From the NCBI GenBank assembly GCA_023415375.1, contig JAEZKW010000051.1, positions 1 to 48,945 on the forward strand: 48,945 nucleotides of DNA. The letters are read 5' to 3'. The first letter of the stretch is position 1; each line of letters begins with the position of its first letter. Of this stretch, positions 17,880-26,067 are shown piece by piece. The position numbers were made by a program, and so were the translations under genes. This stretch comes from Bacillota bacterium. GTDB taxonomy: Bacteria; Bacillota; UBA4882; UBA8346. The notes beneath the pieces were generated by a model that saw nothing but the letters and a program-made list of their open reading frames with translations, was not told the DNA's origin and did no database searches.

Positions 17880-17908
17880 TTGACATTTTCGGACAGGCAT
17901 GGTATAAT
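17880..17908 (+). promoter_or_regulatory. Downstream consensus sigma-A promoter of veg (P2)
   Basis: TTGACA at 17880-17885, a 17-base spacer and TATAAT at 17903-17908 with TGG before the -10. It lies 7 bases beyond the -10 of P1. Very strong tandem vegetative promoters are the feature for which Bacillus veg was named. Confidence 0.88.
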
Positions 17909-17939
17909 ACTTACGAAATAGTAAAGGAAGGTGAACTCT

Positions 17940-18215
17940 TTGAAGGAGGCTGGGATTTTAGATCGTATTCGAGAAGATTTAAACGTATTCGTAGGGAAAC
18001 CTATTCGAATAAGAGCTAACCGAGGCAGAAAAAGAGTGTTCGAAGTAGAAGGAATTTTGGAGCAAACGTATCCAAAAGTTTTCGTCGTAAGTTTTAAAGA
18101 GCGGCAGGTTGAAAGAAGAATTTCTTATAGCTATGCAGATTTATTAACTGAGGCCGTTGAGTTATCCGTGGGAAACAACCGGATTGGGACACTCGGAGAA
18201 ATTGTAACTGGTTAA
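17940..18215 (+). CDS. veg: Veg protein
   Basis: A small (about 91 residues) conserved Firmicute protein; Bacillus Veg promotes biofilm gene expression by affecting SinR. Recognisable features are VGKPIRIRANRGRKR, YPKVFVVSF and RRISYSYADLLTEAVEL. I place the start at TTG 17940, 6 bases after AAGGAAGGTG. The in-frame GTG at 17931 overlaps that ribosome site. It lies behind two perfect promoters and ahead of a terminator. Confidence 0.93.
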   Translation: MKEAGILDRIREDLNVFVGKPIRIRANRGRKRVFEVEGILEQTYPKVFVVSFKERQVERRISYSYADLLTEAVELSVGNNRIGTLGEIVTG

Positions 18216-18220
18216 CTTTT

Positions 18221-18250
18221 AAAGCCCGTCATCGATGGGCTTTTTATTTT
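18221..18250 (+). terminator. Intrinsic terminator of veg
   Basis: AAAGCCC and GGGCTTT form a 7-bp stem around a short loop, followed by TTATTTT. The T run reaches the stop codon of the convergent splB gene, so the hairpin may also weakly end that transcript. Confidence 0.8.
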
Positions 18251-19271
18251 AGGTAAAATATTCGATGGAAGATGCAGGAAAGAAGTGTTCCAGCAAAGTA
18301 ATTATATTCTGTTTGAGCCGAAGGTAAGCTGTTTCGGGATAGATATATTTGACAAGGCCGAAACGTCCAAATTTGCGGCGCCTTATAGTCTCATTCAAAT
18401 CCAAAGATGTATTGGGGAAGCGTTCTAAAATTATCTTTTTGGCACTGTTTGTAAAACGATGGGTAATTAATTCGAAAGTCAAATCGGGAGGTGTGTTTTT
18501 AAGGGAATGGGCAAGCTCACGAAAAAGATCAGCATAGCCCTCTTCATCGCCAGGGTAAATAAATAAAGGGGCAATAATAAAACCCAGTGGATAACCGGCT
18601 TCAGCGATTTTATTGGCAGCCAGGATTCGTTCCCGTAAGGATGCAGTATTATGTTCAAATTTTTGAATCATTTCTGCGCTATTGAGGCTGAAGCGAAATC
18701 GGGTATGGCCCTCGTGATTGAGCTGTAATAACGGATTTACATTGGTAAACTTAGTTACTGTACGCATTCTAGCATATTTCAATTTCCCAAAAAGTTCGAT
18801 GGATTTGGCTAAGGCTCCGGTTATATGTTCAACTGCTAAAGGATCAGATGTACTTGCGGCTTCGAAGACTGTAACATTGGGGGCGTTTCGTTCTGAAATT
18901 TCTTCAATTTTGGTGAAAATTTCTTTTAAATTAACGTATACTTTGATATAAGGTTTTTTTCCCATATGGGTCTGCAAATAACAGTACTGACATCTACCCG
19001 GACACCCGCTAACCATTGAAAATTCATAATCAGCCGAAGGCTTACAGGAATCAAAACGCAAATCTTTTTTAACACCAACAACTAAAGTTTGTTTTCCTTC
19101 CATGAAACTTTGCTGGGGATTACTCCCGGGAATCCCGGTTACACGGTTGCTATGCCCGATCATATGAATTTCGGCGCCCGTTCCTGCTAAACGATTTAAA
19201 ATATCGTTTCCCATCGGATAATTTAAAGCAGCTGCTTCAAAAAACACTCGTTTTGGCTGAAATAGTTGCAT
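18249..19271 (-). CDS. splB: Spore photoproduct lyase
   Basis: Radical-SAM enzyme that reverses the UV lesion 5-thyminyl-5,6-dihydrothymine in germinating spores. The 340-residue protein has the cluster motif C90-x3-C94-x2-C97 (CPGRCQYCYLQT), then KPYIKVYVNL, TRFRFSLNS and a C terminus ending YFT, as in characterised members. The hydrogen-donor cysteine found at the FEAACTSD motif in Bacillus and Geobacillus enzymes is serine here (S140). Another cysteine, C76 in RFDSCKPSADY, stands where Bacillus has serine. It is monocistronic and convergent with veg. Its presence strongly implies endospores. Confidence 0.95.
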   Translation of the reverse strand: MQLFQPKRVFFEAAALNYPMGNDILNRLAGTGAEIHMIGHSNRVTGIPGSNPQQSFMEGKQTLVVGVKKDLRFDSCKPSADYEFSMVSGCPGRCQYCYLQTHMGKKPYIKVYVNLKEIFTKIEEISERNAPNVTVFEAASTSDPLAVEHITGALAKSIELFGKLKYARMRTVTKFTNVNPLLQLNHEGHTRFRFSLNSAEMIQKFEHNTASLRERILAANKIAEAGYPLGFIIAPLFIYPGDEEGYADLFRELAHSLKNTPPDLTFELITHRFTNSAKKIILERFPNTSLDLNETIRRRKFGRFGLVKYIYPETAYLRLKQNIITLLEHFFPASSIEYFT

Positions 19272-19425
19272 GGTTCCTCGCCTTTGAAATGGATTTTGGT
19301 TCTGTTAAACACTGCAGTGAAAGTATTCTTTGATAATTTATTAAAAAATATCATTGATTTTTACTCAAAATTTTTATGGATAAATATAAATTGCGCGCAT
19401 GCATACAAAGAAAGTGAGGAAAGAG

Positions 19426-20655
19426 ATGGATTTTGTTAGTGATAAAATCGCTGAGCGTTTAGGGGGAATAAATTTTGGTAAGACAACCAAGATATATAAA
19501 TTTGTTAAGATAAAACAAGCAAAGGAAGAGGCAAAAATTAACCATCCAGATCAACCTTTAGTTGACATGGGGGTTGGAGAACCAGATAAAGCGGCCGATC
19601 CTAATATTGTCGAGGTATTGTGCAGAGAAGCGGGGAAACCAGAAAATAGATGGTATTCGGACAATGGAATTTATGAATTTCAAGAAGCTGTTGTAGAATA
19701 TTTAGCTAAGGTTTATCATTTAAAAGACCTTAGTGTGGATAATGTTATTCACGGAATAGGTTCCAAACCGATTTTAGCAATGCTGCCACTTTGTTTGATC
19801 AACCCCGGAGAGATCATTTTAACCACTAGCCCAGGCTACCCGGTGGCAGCTACATATACTCAATATTTCCAAGGACAGGTCTATAATCTTCCTTTGCGAA
19901 AAGAAAATCATTTTTACCCTGATTTTTCTGAGATTCCAGAGCAAATCAAAAATAGGGCTAAATTATTGTATTTGAATTATCCGAATAATCCAACGGGTCA
20001 AGTTGGGACCATAGAATTTTTCAAAAAGGTTATTGAATTTGCTCATGAAAACAATATTTTTGTTATTATGGATGCAGCTTATGCAGCGCTTACTTTTGAT
20101 GGTTATCAGCCGTTAAGTTTTTTATCGGTGGAAGGTGCTATGGAAGTCGGGGTAGAGGTCCATTCACTTTCAAAGGCTTTTAATATGACGGGTTGGCGTC
20201 TGGCGTTTGTTGTAGGTAATCCTAAGATCATAAAAGCCTATGGCACTGTGAAAGATAATACGGATTCCGGTCAGTTTAGGGCGATTCAGAAGGCGGGAAT
20301 TTATGCATTACAACATCCCGAACTCACTGAAATCAATTCGGAGCGGTATTCAAGAAGATTTGATTTACTGGTTCCGGCTTTGCGGAAGATTGGTTTTGAC
20401 GCGCAAAAGCCTAAGGCATCGTTTTATTGTTACGTGCCAGCCCCGCGCGGAACGAATTCGGGCATAAAGTTTAATAATGCTGAGGAAGTATCGGATTTTT
20501 TGATCCGAAAAGCTCTGATTTCGACAGTTCCATGGGATGATGCCGGTCCCTATTTACGATTTTCCGTGACATTTGAAGCAGATGATTATGAAGCCGAAAA
20601 GCAAATCGTGGCAGAAGTCAAGCAAAGGTTAACTGGGTTAGATTTAGTGTTTTGA
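19426..20655 (+). CDS. dapL: LL-diaminopimelate aminotransferase (DapL type)
   Basis: PLP enzyme that converts tetrahydrodipicolinate directly to LL-diaminopimelate for lysine and cell-wall synthesis. The product is about 409 residues, with NFGKTTKIYKF, VDMGVGEPD, SPGYPVAATYT, LNYPNNPTG and the PLP-lysine region HSLSKAFNMTGWR. The sequence resembles the divergent DapL class seen in Verrucomicrobia and some anaerobes more than generic aminotransferases. ATG 19426 is preferred over ATG 19399 because GAGG sits 6-10 bases before it and the family begins here. It is followed 27 bases later by murB, another cell-wall gene. Confidence 0.85.
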   Translation: MDFVSDKIAERLGGINFGKTTKIYKFVKIKQAKEEAKINHPDQPLVDMGVGEPDKAADPNIVEVLCREAGKPENRWYSDNGIYEFQEAVVEYLAKVYHLKDLSVDNVIHGIGSKPILAMLPLCLINPGEIILTTSPGYPVAATYTQYFQGQVYNLPLRKENHFYPDFSEIPEQIKNRAKLLYLNYPNNPTGQVGTIEFFKKVIEFAHENNIFVIMDAAYAALTFDGYQPLSFLSVEGAMEVGVEVHSLSKAFNMTGWRLAFVVGNPKIIKAYGTVKDNTDSGQFRAIQKAGIYALQHPELTEINSERYSRRFDLLVPALRKIGFDAQKPKASFYCYVPAPRGTNSGIKFNNAEEVSDFLIRKALISTVPWDDAGPYLRFSVTFEADDYEAEKQIVAEVKQRLTGLDLVF

Positions 20656-20682
20656 ATCCAAAAAATAATTTGGGGGAAAAAG

Positions 20683-21591
20683 ATGGTATCGTGGCAAGAT
20701 AAAGCGAACATTGTTTTTGAAGGAATCAAAAGACGTTTTCAAGTTCCGATGGTGGAATTGACGACTTTCAAGATTGGCGGACCGCTTGACTTATTGGTTG
20801 AGCCTGAAAATATAGATGATTTACAAAAGATATTAAGTTTTTGCCATATTGAGAAACTACCTTGGATGATGATTGGATTTGGATCCAACCTGCTAGTCAG
20901 AGACAAAGGTATAAGGGGTATTGGCATCAGGCTTTCGGGACAATTCACTTCTTTTGAAATTCATAACGAAACCGTCACTGCAGGTGCAGGAATGGCCTTA
21001 GGAGACTTAGCGAAGAAGACAGCTTGTCAGGGCCTATCTGGACTCGAATTTGCATGCGGTATTCCCGGCACTATTGGTGGTGGGGTGTATATGAATGCCG
21101 GAGCTTATGATGGTGAAATGGCCGGGGTTTTAAAAAAAGTACAGGCTATCGATGGGGTAAATGGCCCTATTTGGTATGAACGATCCGATTTAAATATGGG
21201 ATATCGACGAAGCCGGTTTCAGGGAAGCAAGCAAATCATTACAATGATCCAATTGGAACTTAAAAAGGCAGATAAAGAAAGCGCAGAAGGTAAAATAGCA
21301 CAATTAACCTGTCAAAGAGAAAGCAAACAACCATTGGAAATGCCGAGCGCGGGGAGTGTGTTTCGCCGTCCGGTAGGGTATTATGTAGGGCCTTTGATTG
21401 AACAATCGAATCTCAAGGGATATTCCATTGGCGGGGCCCAAGTTTCTACCAAACATTCAGGATTTATAGTTAATACTGGCGGTGCCACGGCCGGGGACGT
21501 AATTCGATTAATCGAACATATCCAAACAATTGTCAAACAAAAATTTAATATAGAATTGATACCAGAGATTAGGATTGTGGGCGAAGAATAA
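20683..21591 (+). CDS. murB: UDP-N-acetylenolpyruvoylglucosamine reductase
   Basis: FAD-dependent enzyme that makes UDP-N-acetylmuramate, a cytosolic step of peptidoglycan synthesis. The 302-residue type II MurB shows TTFKIGGPLDLLVEP, GFGSNLLVRD, GIPGTIGGGVYMNAGAYDGE, YRRSRFQ, the catalytic serine in PSAGSVFRRP, and GGAQVSTKHSGFIVNTG. It follows dapL closely, and both serve wall-precursor synthesis. Confidence 0.97.
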   Translation: MVSWQDKANIVFEGIKRRFQVPMVELTTFKIGGPLDLLVEPENIDDLQKILSFCHIEKLPWMMIGFGSNLLVRDKGIRGIGIRLSGQFTSFEIHNETVTAGAGMALGDLAKKTACQGLSGLEFACGIPGTIGGGVYMNAGAYDGEMAGVLKKVQAIDGVNGPIWYERSDLNMGYRRSRFQGSKQIITMIQLELKKADKESAEGKIAQLTCQRESKQPLEMPSAGSVFRRPVGYYVGPLIEQSNLKGYSIGGAQVSTKHSGFIVNTGGATAGDVIRLIEHIQTIVKQKFNIELIPEIRIVGEE

Positions 21592-21702
21592 GTCCTACGA
21601 TTTTATTTCTAATTTCCTGTTTATTCATACTTTTATTCGCAGGAACTATTTTCTTCACGTCGAAAATAGCAATAAACGATAAGATGATGGGAAGGTTCAT
21701 GA

Positions 21703-22755
21703 ATGCAACGCTTTAGCCGTTTGGGATTAGGACTTATAATAATTTTTCTGATTGGGAGCGGAATCATCCTTGCTGAAGGCAGCAGCGAATCACTAACCCA
21801 ACCGGTGTGTTCGGTTTCACCCTTGGTTGCCAATTTACCAGGGACAGAAATTCAATTACTCCCGAAAAACTATGATGTATGGTCTTGCGACTGGTCTCCA
21901 GATAGTAAGGCTATAGTTTTCGCCGGTAAAATGCAGGGTGAGGATAGTACCAAAATGCGTATTTGGTATTGGGCTCTAGATCCGGTTGCAGATCCGGTTC
22001 CTTTAACGAATACCGATCAGATGATTGACTTTTCCCCACGATGGTCACCAGATGGAACTAAAATAGTTATGTCGAGACGTATCTTTCCGGTTAAGTCCAA
22101 TAATACCACTATTAGTTCCTCCATTTGGATGAAAGAGCTGCCGAGCGGTTCGGGCAGGCAATTAAGTTCAGGAACAGAAGACCGGGATCCGTTTTGGTCT
22201 CCCGATGGACCTCAAGTCGTTTTTAGCCGAGGGAAGGGACCATATAGTGGGCAATTATATACTTTGAATATTAAGGATAATTCCCTTAAGTTGCTTGCTG
22301 GGGAAGAAGGCGAACTCTTAATGTCGCCTTGGTGGGGGAAAGATGGCAATATTTATTATACCAAGCTTACTCCCAGCCCCAAAACGGTTACTGTTTCGGG
22401 TCAAAACTATCAGGTGATGGATTTTGGGAAAGGCAGTATTTGGTCCATTAATCCCCTTACCAATACAACCCATGCAATAATTAACGATGATTATGACAAC
22501 CGATTGCCCGCACTCTCTCCCGATGGTTCAAAACTTGCATTTGTTTCTAACCGGATTCCAACCAAAGATGGAAACGGGAAGTTTGACCGGGGCAGTCTGT
22601 TTATTAAAAAAATGCATATCAATGAGATTTACTATGTTACGAACAAAGTGGGCCTAAACGGCGGTTCTCTCAGTTGGAGTCCTGATGGCAAGAAATTGGC
22701 ATTTTTTACTTTTCGAAGCATTCGTCCGGCGATTTGGGTTATTAACATCCCGTAA
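21703..22755 (+). CDS. Secreted TolB-like beta-propeller protein (PD40 repeats)
   Basis: A 350-residue protein with a signal peptide (about residues 1-25) and five WD40-like PD40 repeats: CDWSPDSKAIVF, PRWSPDGTKIVM, PFWSPDGPQVVF, PALSPDGSKLAF and LSWSPDGKKLAF. Such propellers bind proteins or peptides outside the cytoplasm. There is no lipobox cysteine and no Tol-Pal gene nearby, so a role in envelope complexes is only a guess. GGAAGG precedes the start, and a terminator closes the gene. Confidence 0.8.
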   Translation: MQRFSRLGLGLIIIFLIGSGIILAEGSSESLTQPVCSVSPLVANLPGTEIQLLPKNYDVWSCDWSPDSKAIVFAGKMQGEDSTKMRIWYWALDPVADPVPLTNTDQMIDFSPRWSPDGTKIVMSRRIFPVKSNNTTISSSIWMKELPSGSGRQLSSGTEDRDPFWSPDGPQVVFSRGKGPYSGQLYTLNIKDNSLKLLAGEEGELLMSPWWGKDGNIYYTKLTPSPKTVTVSGQNYQVMDFGKGSIWSINPLTNTTHAIINDDYDNRLPALSPDGSKLAFVSNRIPTKDGNGKFDRGSLFIKKMHINEIYYVTNKVGLNGGSLSWSPDGKKLAFFTFRSIRPAIWVINIP

Positions 22756-23152
22756 CCAAATTGTAAGGAAAACTCCGAAACGAACAGTCTTAAAATGATA
22801 AAGGTAAAAACCGGCGTTAGTTAATTCAAATCGTCGGTTTTTCTTTTTGAAAAATCGGTTCCAAGTTCAAAAAATTACTTCTTTGTAGAATAGCTACATC
22901 ATAGAGAGTAAAACTAAGTTTATGGCCTAGTATAGTCTATAGGGAAGGAATCGTATTTAGAAGGAAAAAAGGTTTATTTTGGCGAATTAAGAGCCTTATT
23001 GGGTCCGATTTTAAAATTTGAACTATTTATCTGATAAAAGGGATCTTTCATAAAGTTGTTTAATAGTAAATTATTTTAAGTACAACTTCACTCAGTGCCG
23101 ACACTATATTGATCGAACTTCAGTGAGTTGGATTTTATTTGAGGTGAAAACT
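22756..23152. other. Intergenic region, about 400 bases
   Basis: It holds the terminator described at 22806-22848 and otherwise no ORF that I trust. Near the FadR-type gene, AACTTCA occurs twice (before CTCAGTG near 23085 and before GTGAGTTG near 23120), which could be an operator pair, but the match is too short to rely on. Confidence 0.4.
22806..22848 (+). terminator. Intrinsic terminator after the TolB-like gene
   Basis: AAAAACCGGCG and CGTCGGTTTTT form an 11-bp stem with one G-T pair, followed by CTTTTT. Confidence 0.8.
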
Positions 23153-23833
23153 TTGTTTCAACCTATACAGTCGAGCACAGTTGTGCAACAAATTATCGAT
23201 AAAATAACCCAATCCTTAATCAGCGGGGAATTAAAGCCTGGGGATCGTTTACCACCCGAACCGGAATTGGCTATACAGCTCGGAGTGAGCAGGACTTCAC
23301 TTCGCGAAGCCCTAAAAACTTTGGGAGGTTTAGGAGTCCTGGTAGCACGCAAACGGGGAGGTACTTTTATAGCAACCTCTAGTTCACAATCGATGATTGA
23401 CCCTTTAATTTTTAATTTGATTATTGAAAAGGGCTCTAAAGATGATCTTTTTGAGCTAAGGGTACTTCTTGAGGTTGATGCAATTGAACTTGTGATTTTA
23501 AAAGCGACAGATGATGATTTGGAGCAGCTGGCCGGTGAACTTGCCAAATTTGAAAAAACGATTCCCACCAACAATTTGGATTTGTTATCAGAATTAGATT
23601 TGCAATTTCATTTGCGGCTATTACAGATAACTAAGAATTCTTCATTCGTTAGGATTAGCCAAGTTGTAATGCAGCTTTTCGCCACTCCAATTAAAAAGAC
23701 ATTACATGTGATTGGCCCCGAGCAAGTTCTTGCCAATCATCGGGCCCTTTTTAAGGCAATCGTTGAACGGGATTTATTAAAAGCGAAGGAACATGTCGTC
23801 AAGGCTTTTGAAAACTCGAAACAATTTCTATAA
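23153..23833 (+). CDS. FadR-subfamily GntR transcriptional regulator
   Basis: A 226-residue regulator with a winged-helix GntR domain (about residues 10-75: LISGELKPGDRLPPEPELA, then VSRTSLREALKTLGGLGVL) and a helical FCD domain. In FCD domains acidic and histidine residues hold a metal and an organic acid ligand; here ELDLQFHLRLL and the later HRALFKAI supply candidates. The start is TTG 23153 with GAGGTG 6 bases upstream. The gene ends only 3 bases from the stop of the convergent DUF4015 gene. No metabolic operon adjoins it, so the ligand is unknown. Confidence 0.88.
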   Translation: MFQPIQSSTVVQQIIDKITQSLISGELKPGDRLPPEPELAIQLGVSRTSLREALKTLGGLGVLVARKRGGTFIATSSSQSMIDPLIFNLIIEKGSKDDLFELRVLLEVDAIELVILKATDDDLEQLAGELAKFEKTIPTNNLDLLSELDLQFHLRLLQITKNSSFVRISQVVMQLFATPIKKTLHVIGPEQVLANHRALFKAIVERDLLKAKEHVVKAFENSKQFL

Positions 23834-23836
23834 AAT

Positions 23837-25003
23837 TTATTCAATATATTTCGATTTATCATACCGGCAACTGGGATTCCAAAAGATCCATTCATTAACT
23901 CCTGCATCTTTTACAGCCTGAATCTGCTTTTGAATTTCTGTGCGGCCATAATGATATCCTAGACTAAAGTCTTGCAACCAGGGTCGAATTTGAGGTGCTT
24001 CACTACCAAGGCCAAGCTTGTCCAGGCGCTTTTTAGCATCGCTTACTCCGTGAAATACAGTTTGATAAGGGTTGGAATCAGGATTTTTTAAACCAAAGGT
24101 CCCTAGTGCATAATGGGATGGATAAACCATGGGACAAATTATATCAACACTCGAAGCAATTTTTTCAAATTTTTGACCGATGCCAAGATCATCAGTAGCT
24201 GAAGTTGCGAGTCCAAAAATATCCGCAGAAATTGGGATACGATAACTTCCCAATTTATTTTTAGCATACTTTAGGAACTCTTGAATCACATCCTGACGTA
24301 ATTGATGGGTACTGTAGGGATAGACGCAACGTTTTAAGTCACCGTCGCTTGTAAAACGAACATAATCGAATTGGATTTCTTGAAAACCTAAGTTGATGGC
24401 TTCCTTGGCAATATCGATAATATAATCCCAATATAAGCGGTTACTGGGATCGATCCAATTCAGTCCTTTATGATCGTACCAGAGTCCCCCGTCCGTATCC
24501 TTTACCGCCCATTCAGGTTTTTTTCGGGCTAAAAAGGGATCCTTAAAAACGACAATGCGGGCTATCGGGTAAATATTATGCCCTCGTAGAGTTTGCATCA
24601 TTTTTTGCGGATCAGCAATTTTATTTTGGAATGCTTCATATTCAACCGTTAAAGGGACTTTCGATTTATAACTGAGAGTTCCGGTATCATCTTTGACATC
24701 AATGACCAGTGCATTCAGTTCTGTAGTATCGATAAAATCGACCAACCTGGGGAACCATTTGGAAGAGCCGGCCATCCAACCTGTAGCATAGATACCTTTT
24801 ACAACTTGAGGTTTGTTCCATCGGACGGGCTTGACTTCTTCCGAATGGGCCTCACCGGCAACTTTTGCAGGTGACAAATTAACATTTGGAATCGTACTGA
24901 ATGACGGCTTTAATTTTTCCGGGAAGGCCGCCGCATTCATACAGAAGAAAGCAACCAGGAACATCAATAGTAAATAATAGAATTTTCGTAATTGAATCCG
25001 CAT
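23837..25003 (-). CDS. DUF4015 putative glycoside hydrolase, secreted (paralogue 2)
   Basis: A protein of about 388 residues with a signal peptide (hydrophobic run YYLLLMFLVAFFCMNAAA) and one DUF4015 domain. It shares VKGIYATGWMAGS, ALVIDVKDDTG, YPIARIVVFKDP, QEIQFDYVRFTSDG and IICPMVYPSHY with the protein at 5829-7121. It lacks that protein's proline-rich tail. ATG 25003 follows AGAGGTAAATACC; an upstream in-frame ATG at 25045 is less likely. The paralogues are about 17 kb apart in opposite orientation, suggesting an old duplication with separate roles. Confidence 0.85.
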   Translation of the reverse strand: MRIQLRKFYYLLLMFLVAFFCMNAAAFPEKLKPSFSTIPNVNLSPAKVAGEAHSEEVKPVRWNKPQVVKGIYATGWMAGSSKWFPRLVDFIDTTELNALVIDVKDDTGTLSYKSKVPLTVEYEAFQNKIADPQKMMQTLRGHNIYPIARIVVFKDPFLARKKPEWAVKDTDGGLWYDHKGLNWIDPSNRLYWDYIIDIAKEAINLGFQEIQFDYVRFTSDGDLKRCVYPYSTHQLRQDVIQEFLKYAKNKLGSYRIPISADIFGLATSATDDLGIGQKFEKIASSVDIICPMVYPSHYALGTFGLKNPDSNPYQTVFHGVSDAKKRLDKLGLGSEAPQIRPWLQDFSLGYHYGRTEIQKQIQAVKDAGVNEWIFWNPSCRYDKSKYIE

Positions 25004-25221
25004 GGTATTTACCTCTTGTTTTTTATGACTATTACAACGTTTCATAAATAAAGTACATATGAAAATGCGCGCTAGCGCGAGCCCGGAAACGCTCTACTTA
25101 AGTGAGACGTCTCTTTCAACCCTAATACTTATTTACGAGACGTTTAACTAGATTTCGCTTACAAGAAGCGTATACCTTTGTAAACTTGAAGGTAAATGAA
25201 GGTTTGATAGGGGATGTTCTA

Positions 25222-25704
25222 ATGAAAGTGGTCATGGTGAGCGATAGCCATGGGAGTTTTGGAGTTTTGCAGAAGGTTGTCGTGAAGGAAACCCCGTTTG
25301 ATTTATTAATACATTTGGGCGATGGAATTGAAGAAATACTTCGTCTTAAATTGATGAAGGATTTTAATTTAGATGCAGTTGCAGGTAATAATGATCCGAG
25401 AGATTACTTTCCGGATTATTTGATCATGAAATTAGGGCTTTATCGTTGTTTTATAACGCATGGTCAACTGTATCAGATAAACGATAATTTTGATCAACTT
25501 GTAGCGGCTGCTAAAAGAGAGAAAGCGACGATTGCCTTTTATGGTCATACCCATGAATATAACGACCAATTATATAAAGGAATAAGGCTTATCAATCCCG
25601 GAACCATTTGTTCCTATTTAAATCATTGTCCCTCTTATATAACGATTGAAACACAAAACCGGGAACTCATCATAAAAAAGGTTGATTTAAAAAATATTGA
25701 TTAG
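25222..25704 (+). CDS. YfcE/MJ0936-type metallophosphodiesterase
   Basis: A 160-residue calcineurin-like phosphoesterase with all metal motifs: SDSHG, HLGDG, GNND, THGQ and YGHTH. Family members split phosphodiesters with Mn or similar metals; physiological substrates are poorly known. ATG 25222 lies 8 bases after AGGGGA and starts directly at the first strand (KVVMVSDSHG). The gene's 3' end overlaps the convergent DUF4363 gene by 18 bases. Confidence 0.9.
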   Translation: MKVVMVSDSHGSFGVLQKVVVKETPFDLLIHLGDGIEEILRLKLMKDFNLDAVAGNNDPRDYFPDYLIMKLGLYRCFITHGQLYQINDNFDQLVAAAKREKATIAFYGHTHEYNDQLYKGIRLINPGTICSYLNHCPSYITIETQNRELIIKKVDLKNID

Positions 25705-26067
25705 GCTAAAACGTTCTCTTTCTGGGATATGTTGAATGTAGTGTTCTAGACTGCCAAGTTCCATTTGAGCTTCAGATTTATTTTTGCTTTGAACTGCTTT
25801 CTTGGTACGAATCAGAGCCTGGTCAATAGAATCCATTTCTCGATGAATAATTAGCATCGCCCAAAAGGGTTTGGTTTTTTCCCATTTACTTTGAAAGGTA
25901 ATTAGCTTTTTCAAAGCGGGTTTCCATTGCTGATGCTCCAAAATCGCGTTCAAGTTTTTAATTTCTTTTCCGAAGTGCATCGAAGTTTTTTCAAGTTGAT
26001 TTTGAACATATATTCCAAGTCCAATGAATAAGACCAAACCAACCATCGTAGTTATCCATACTTTCAT
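25687..26067 (-). CDS. DUF4363 membrane-anchored protein
   Basis: A 126-residue protein with one N-terminal transmembrane helix (about residues 6-22) and a helical outer domain with the DUF4363 pattern FWAMLIIHREMDSIDQAL and a region ending ERFSLINIF. Its start overlaps the end of the DUF421 gene by 4 bases, and this DUF421-DUF4363 pairing recurs in spore formers. Function unknown; a sporulation-linked envelope role is plausible from distribution only. Confidence 0.8.
   Translation of the reverse strand: MKVWITTMVGLVLFIGLGIYVQNQLEKTSMHFGKEIKNLNAILEHQQWKPALKKLITFQSKWEKTKPFWAMLIIHREMDSIDQALIRTKKAVQSKNKSEAQMELGSLEHYIQHIPERERFSLINIF

Noticed and set aside
23080..23130. FadR-type operator pair
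   Set aside because: Only a 7-base direct repeat (AACTTCA) with weak symmetry; no consensus could be matched.
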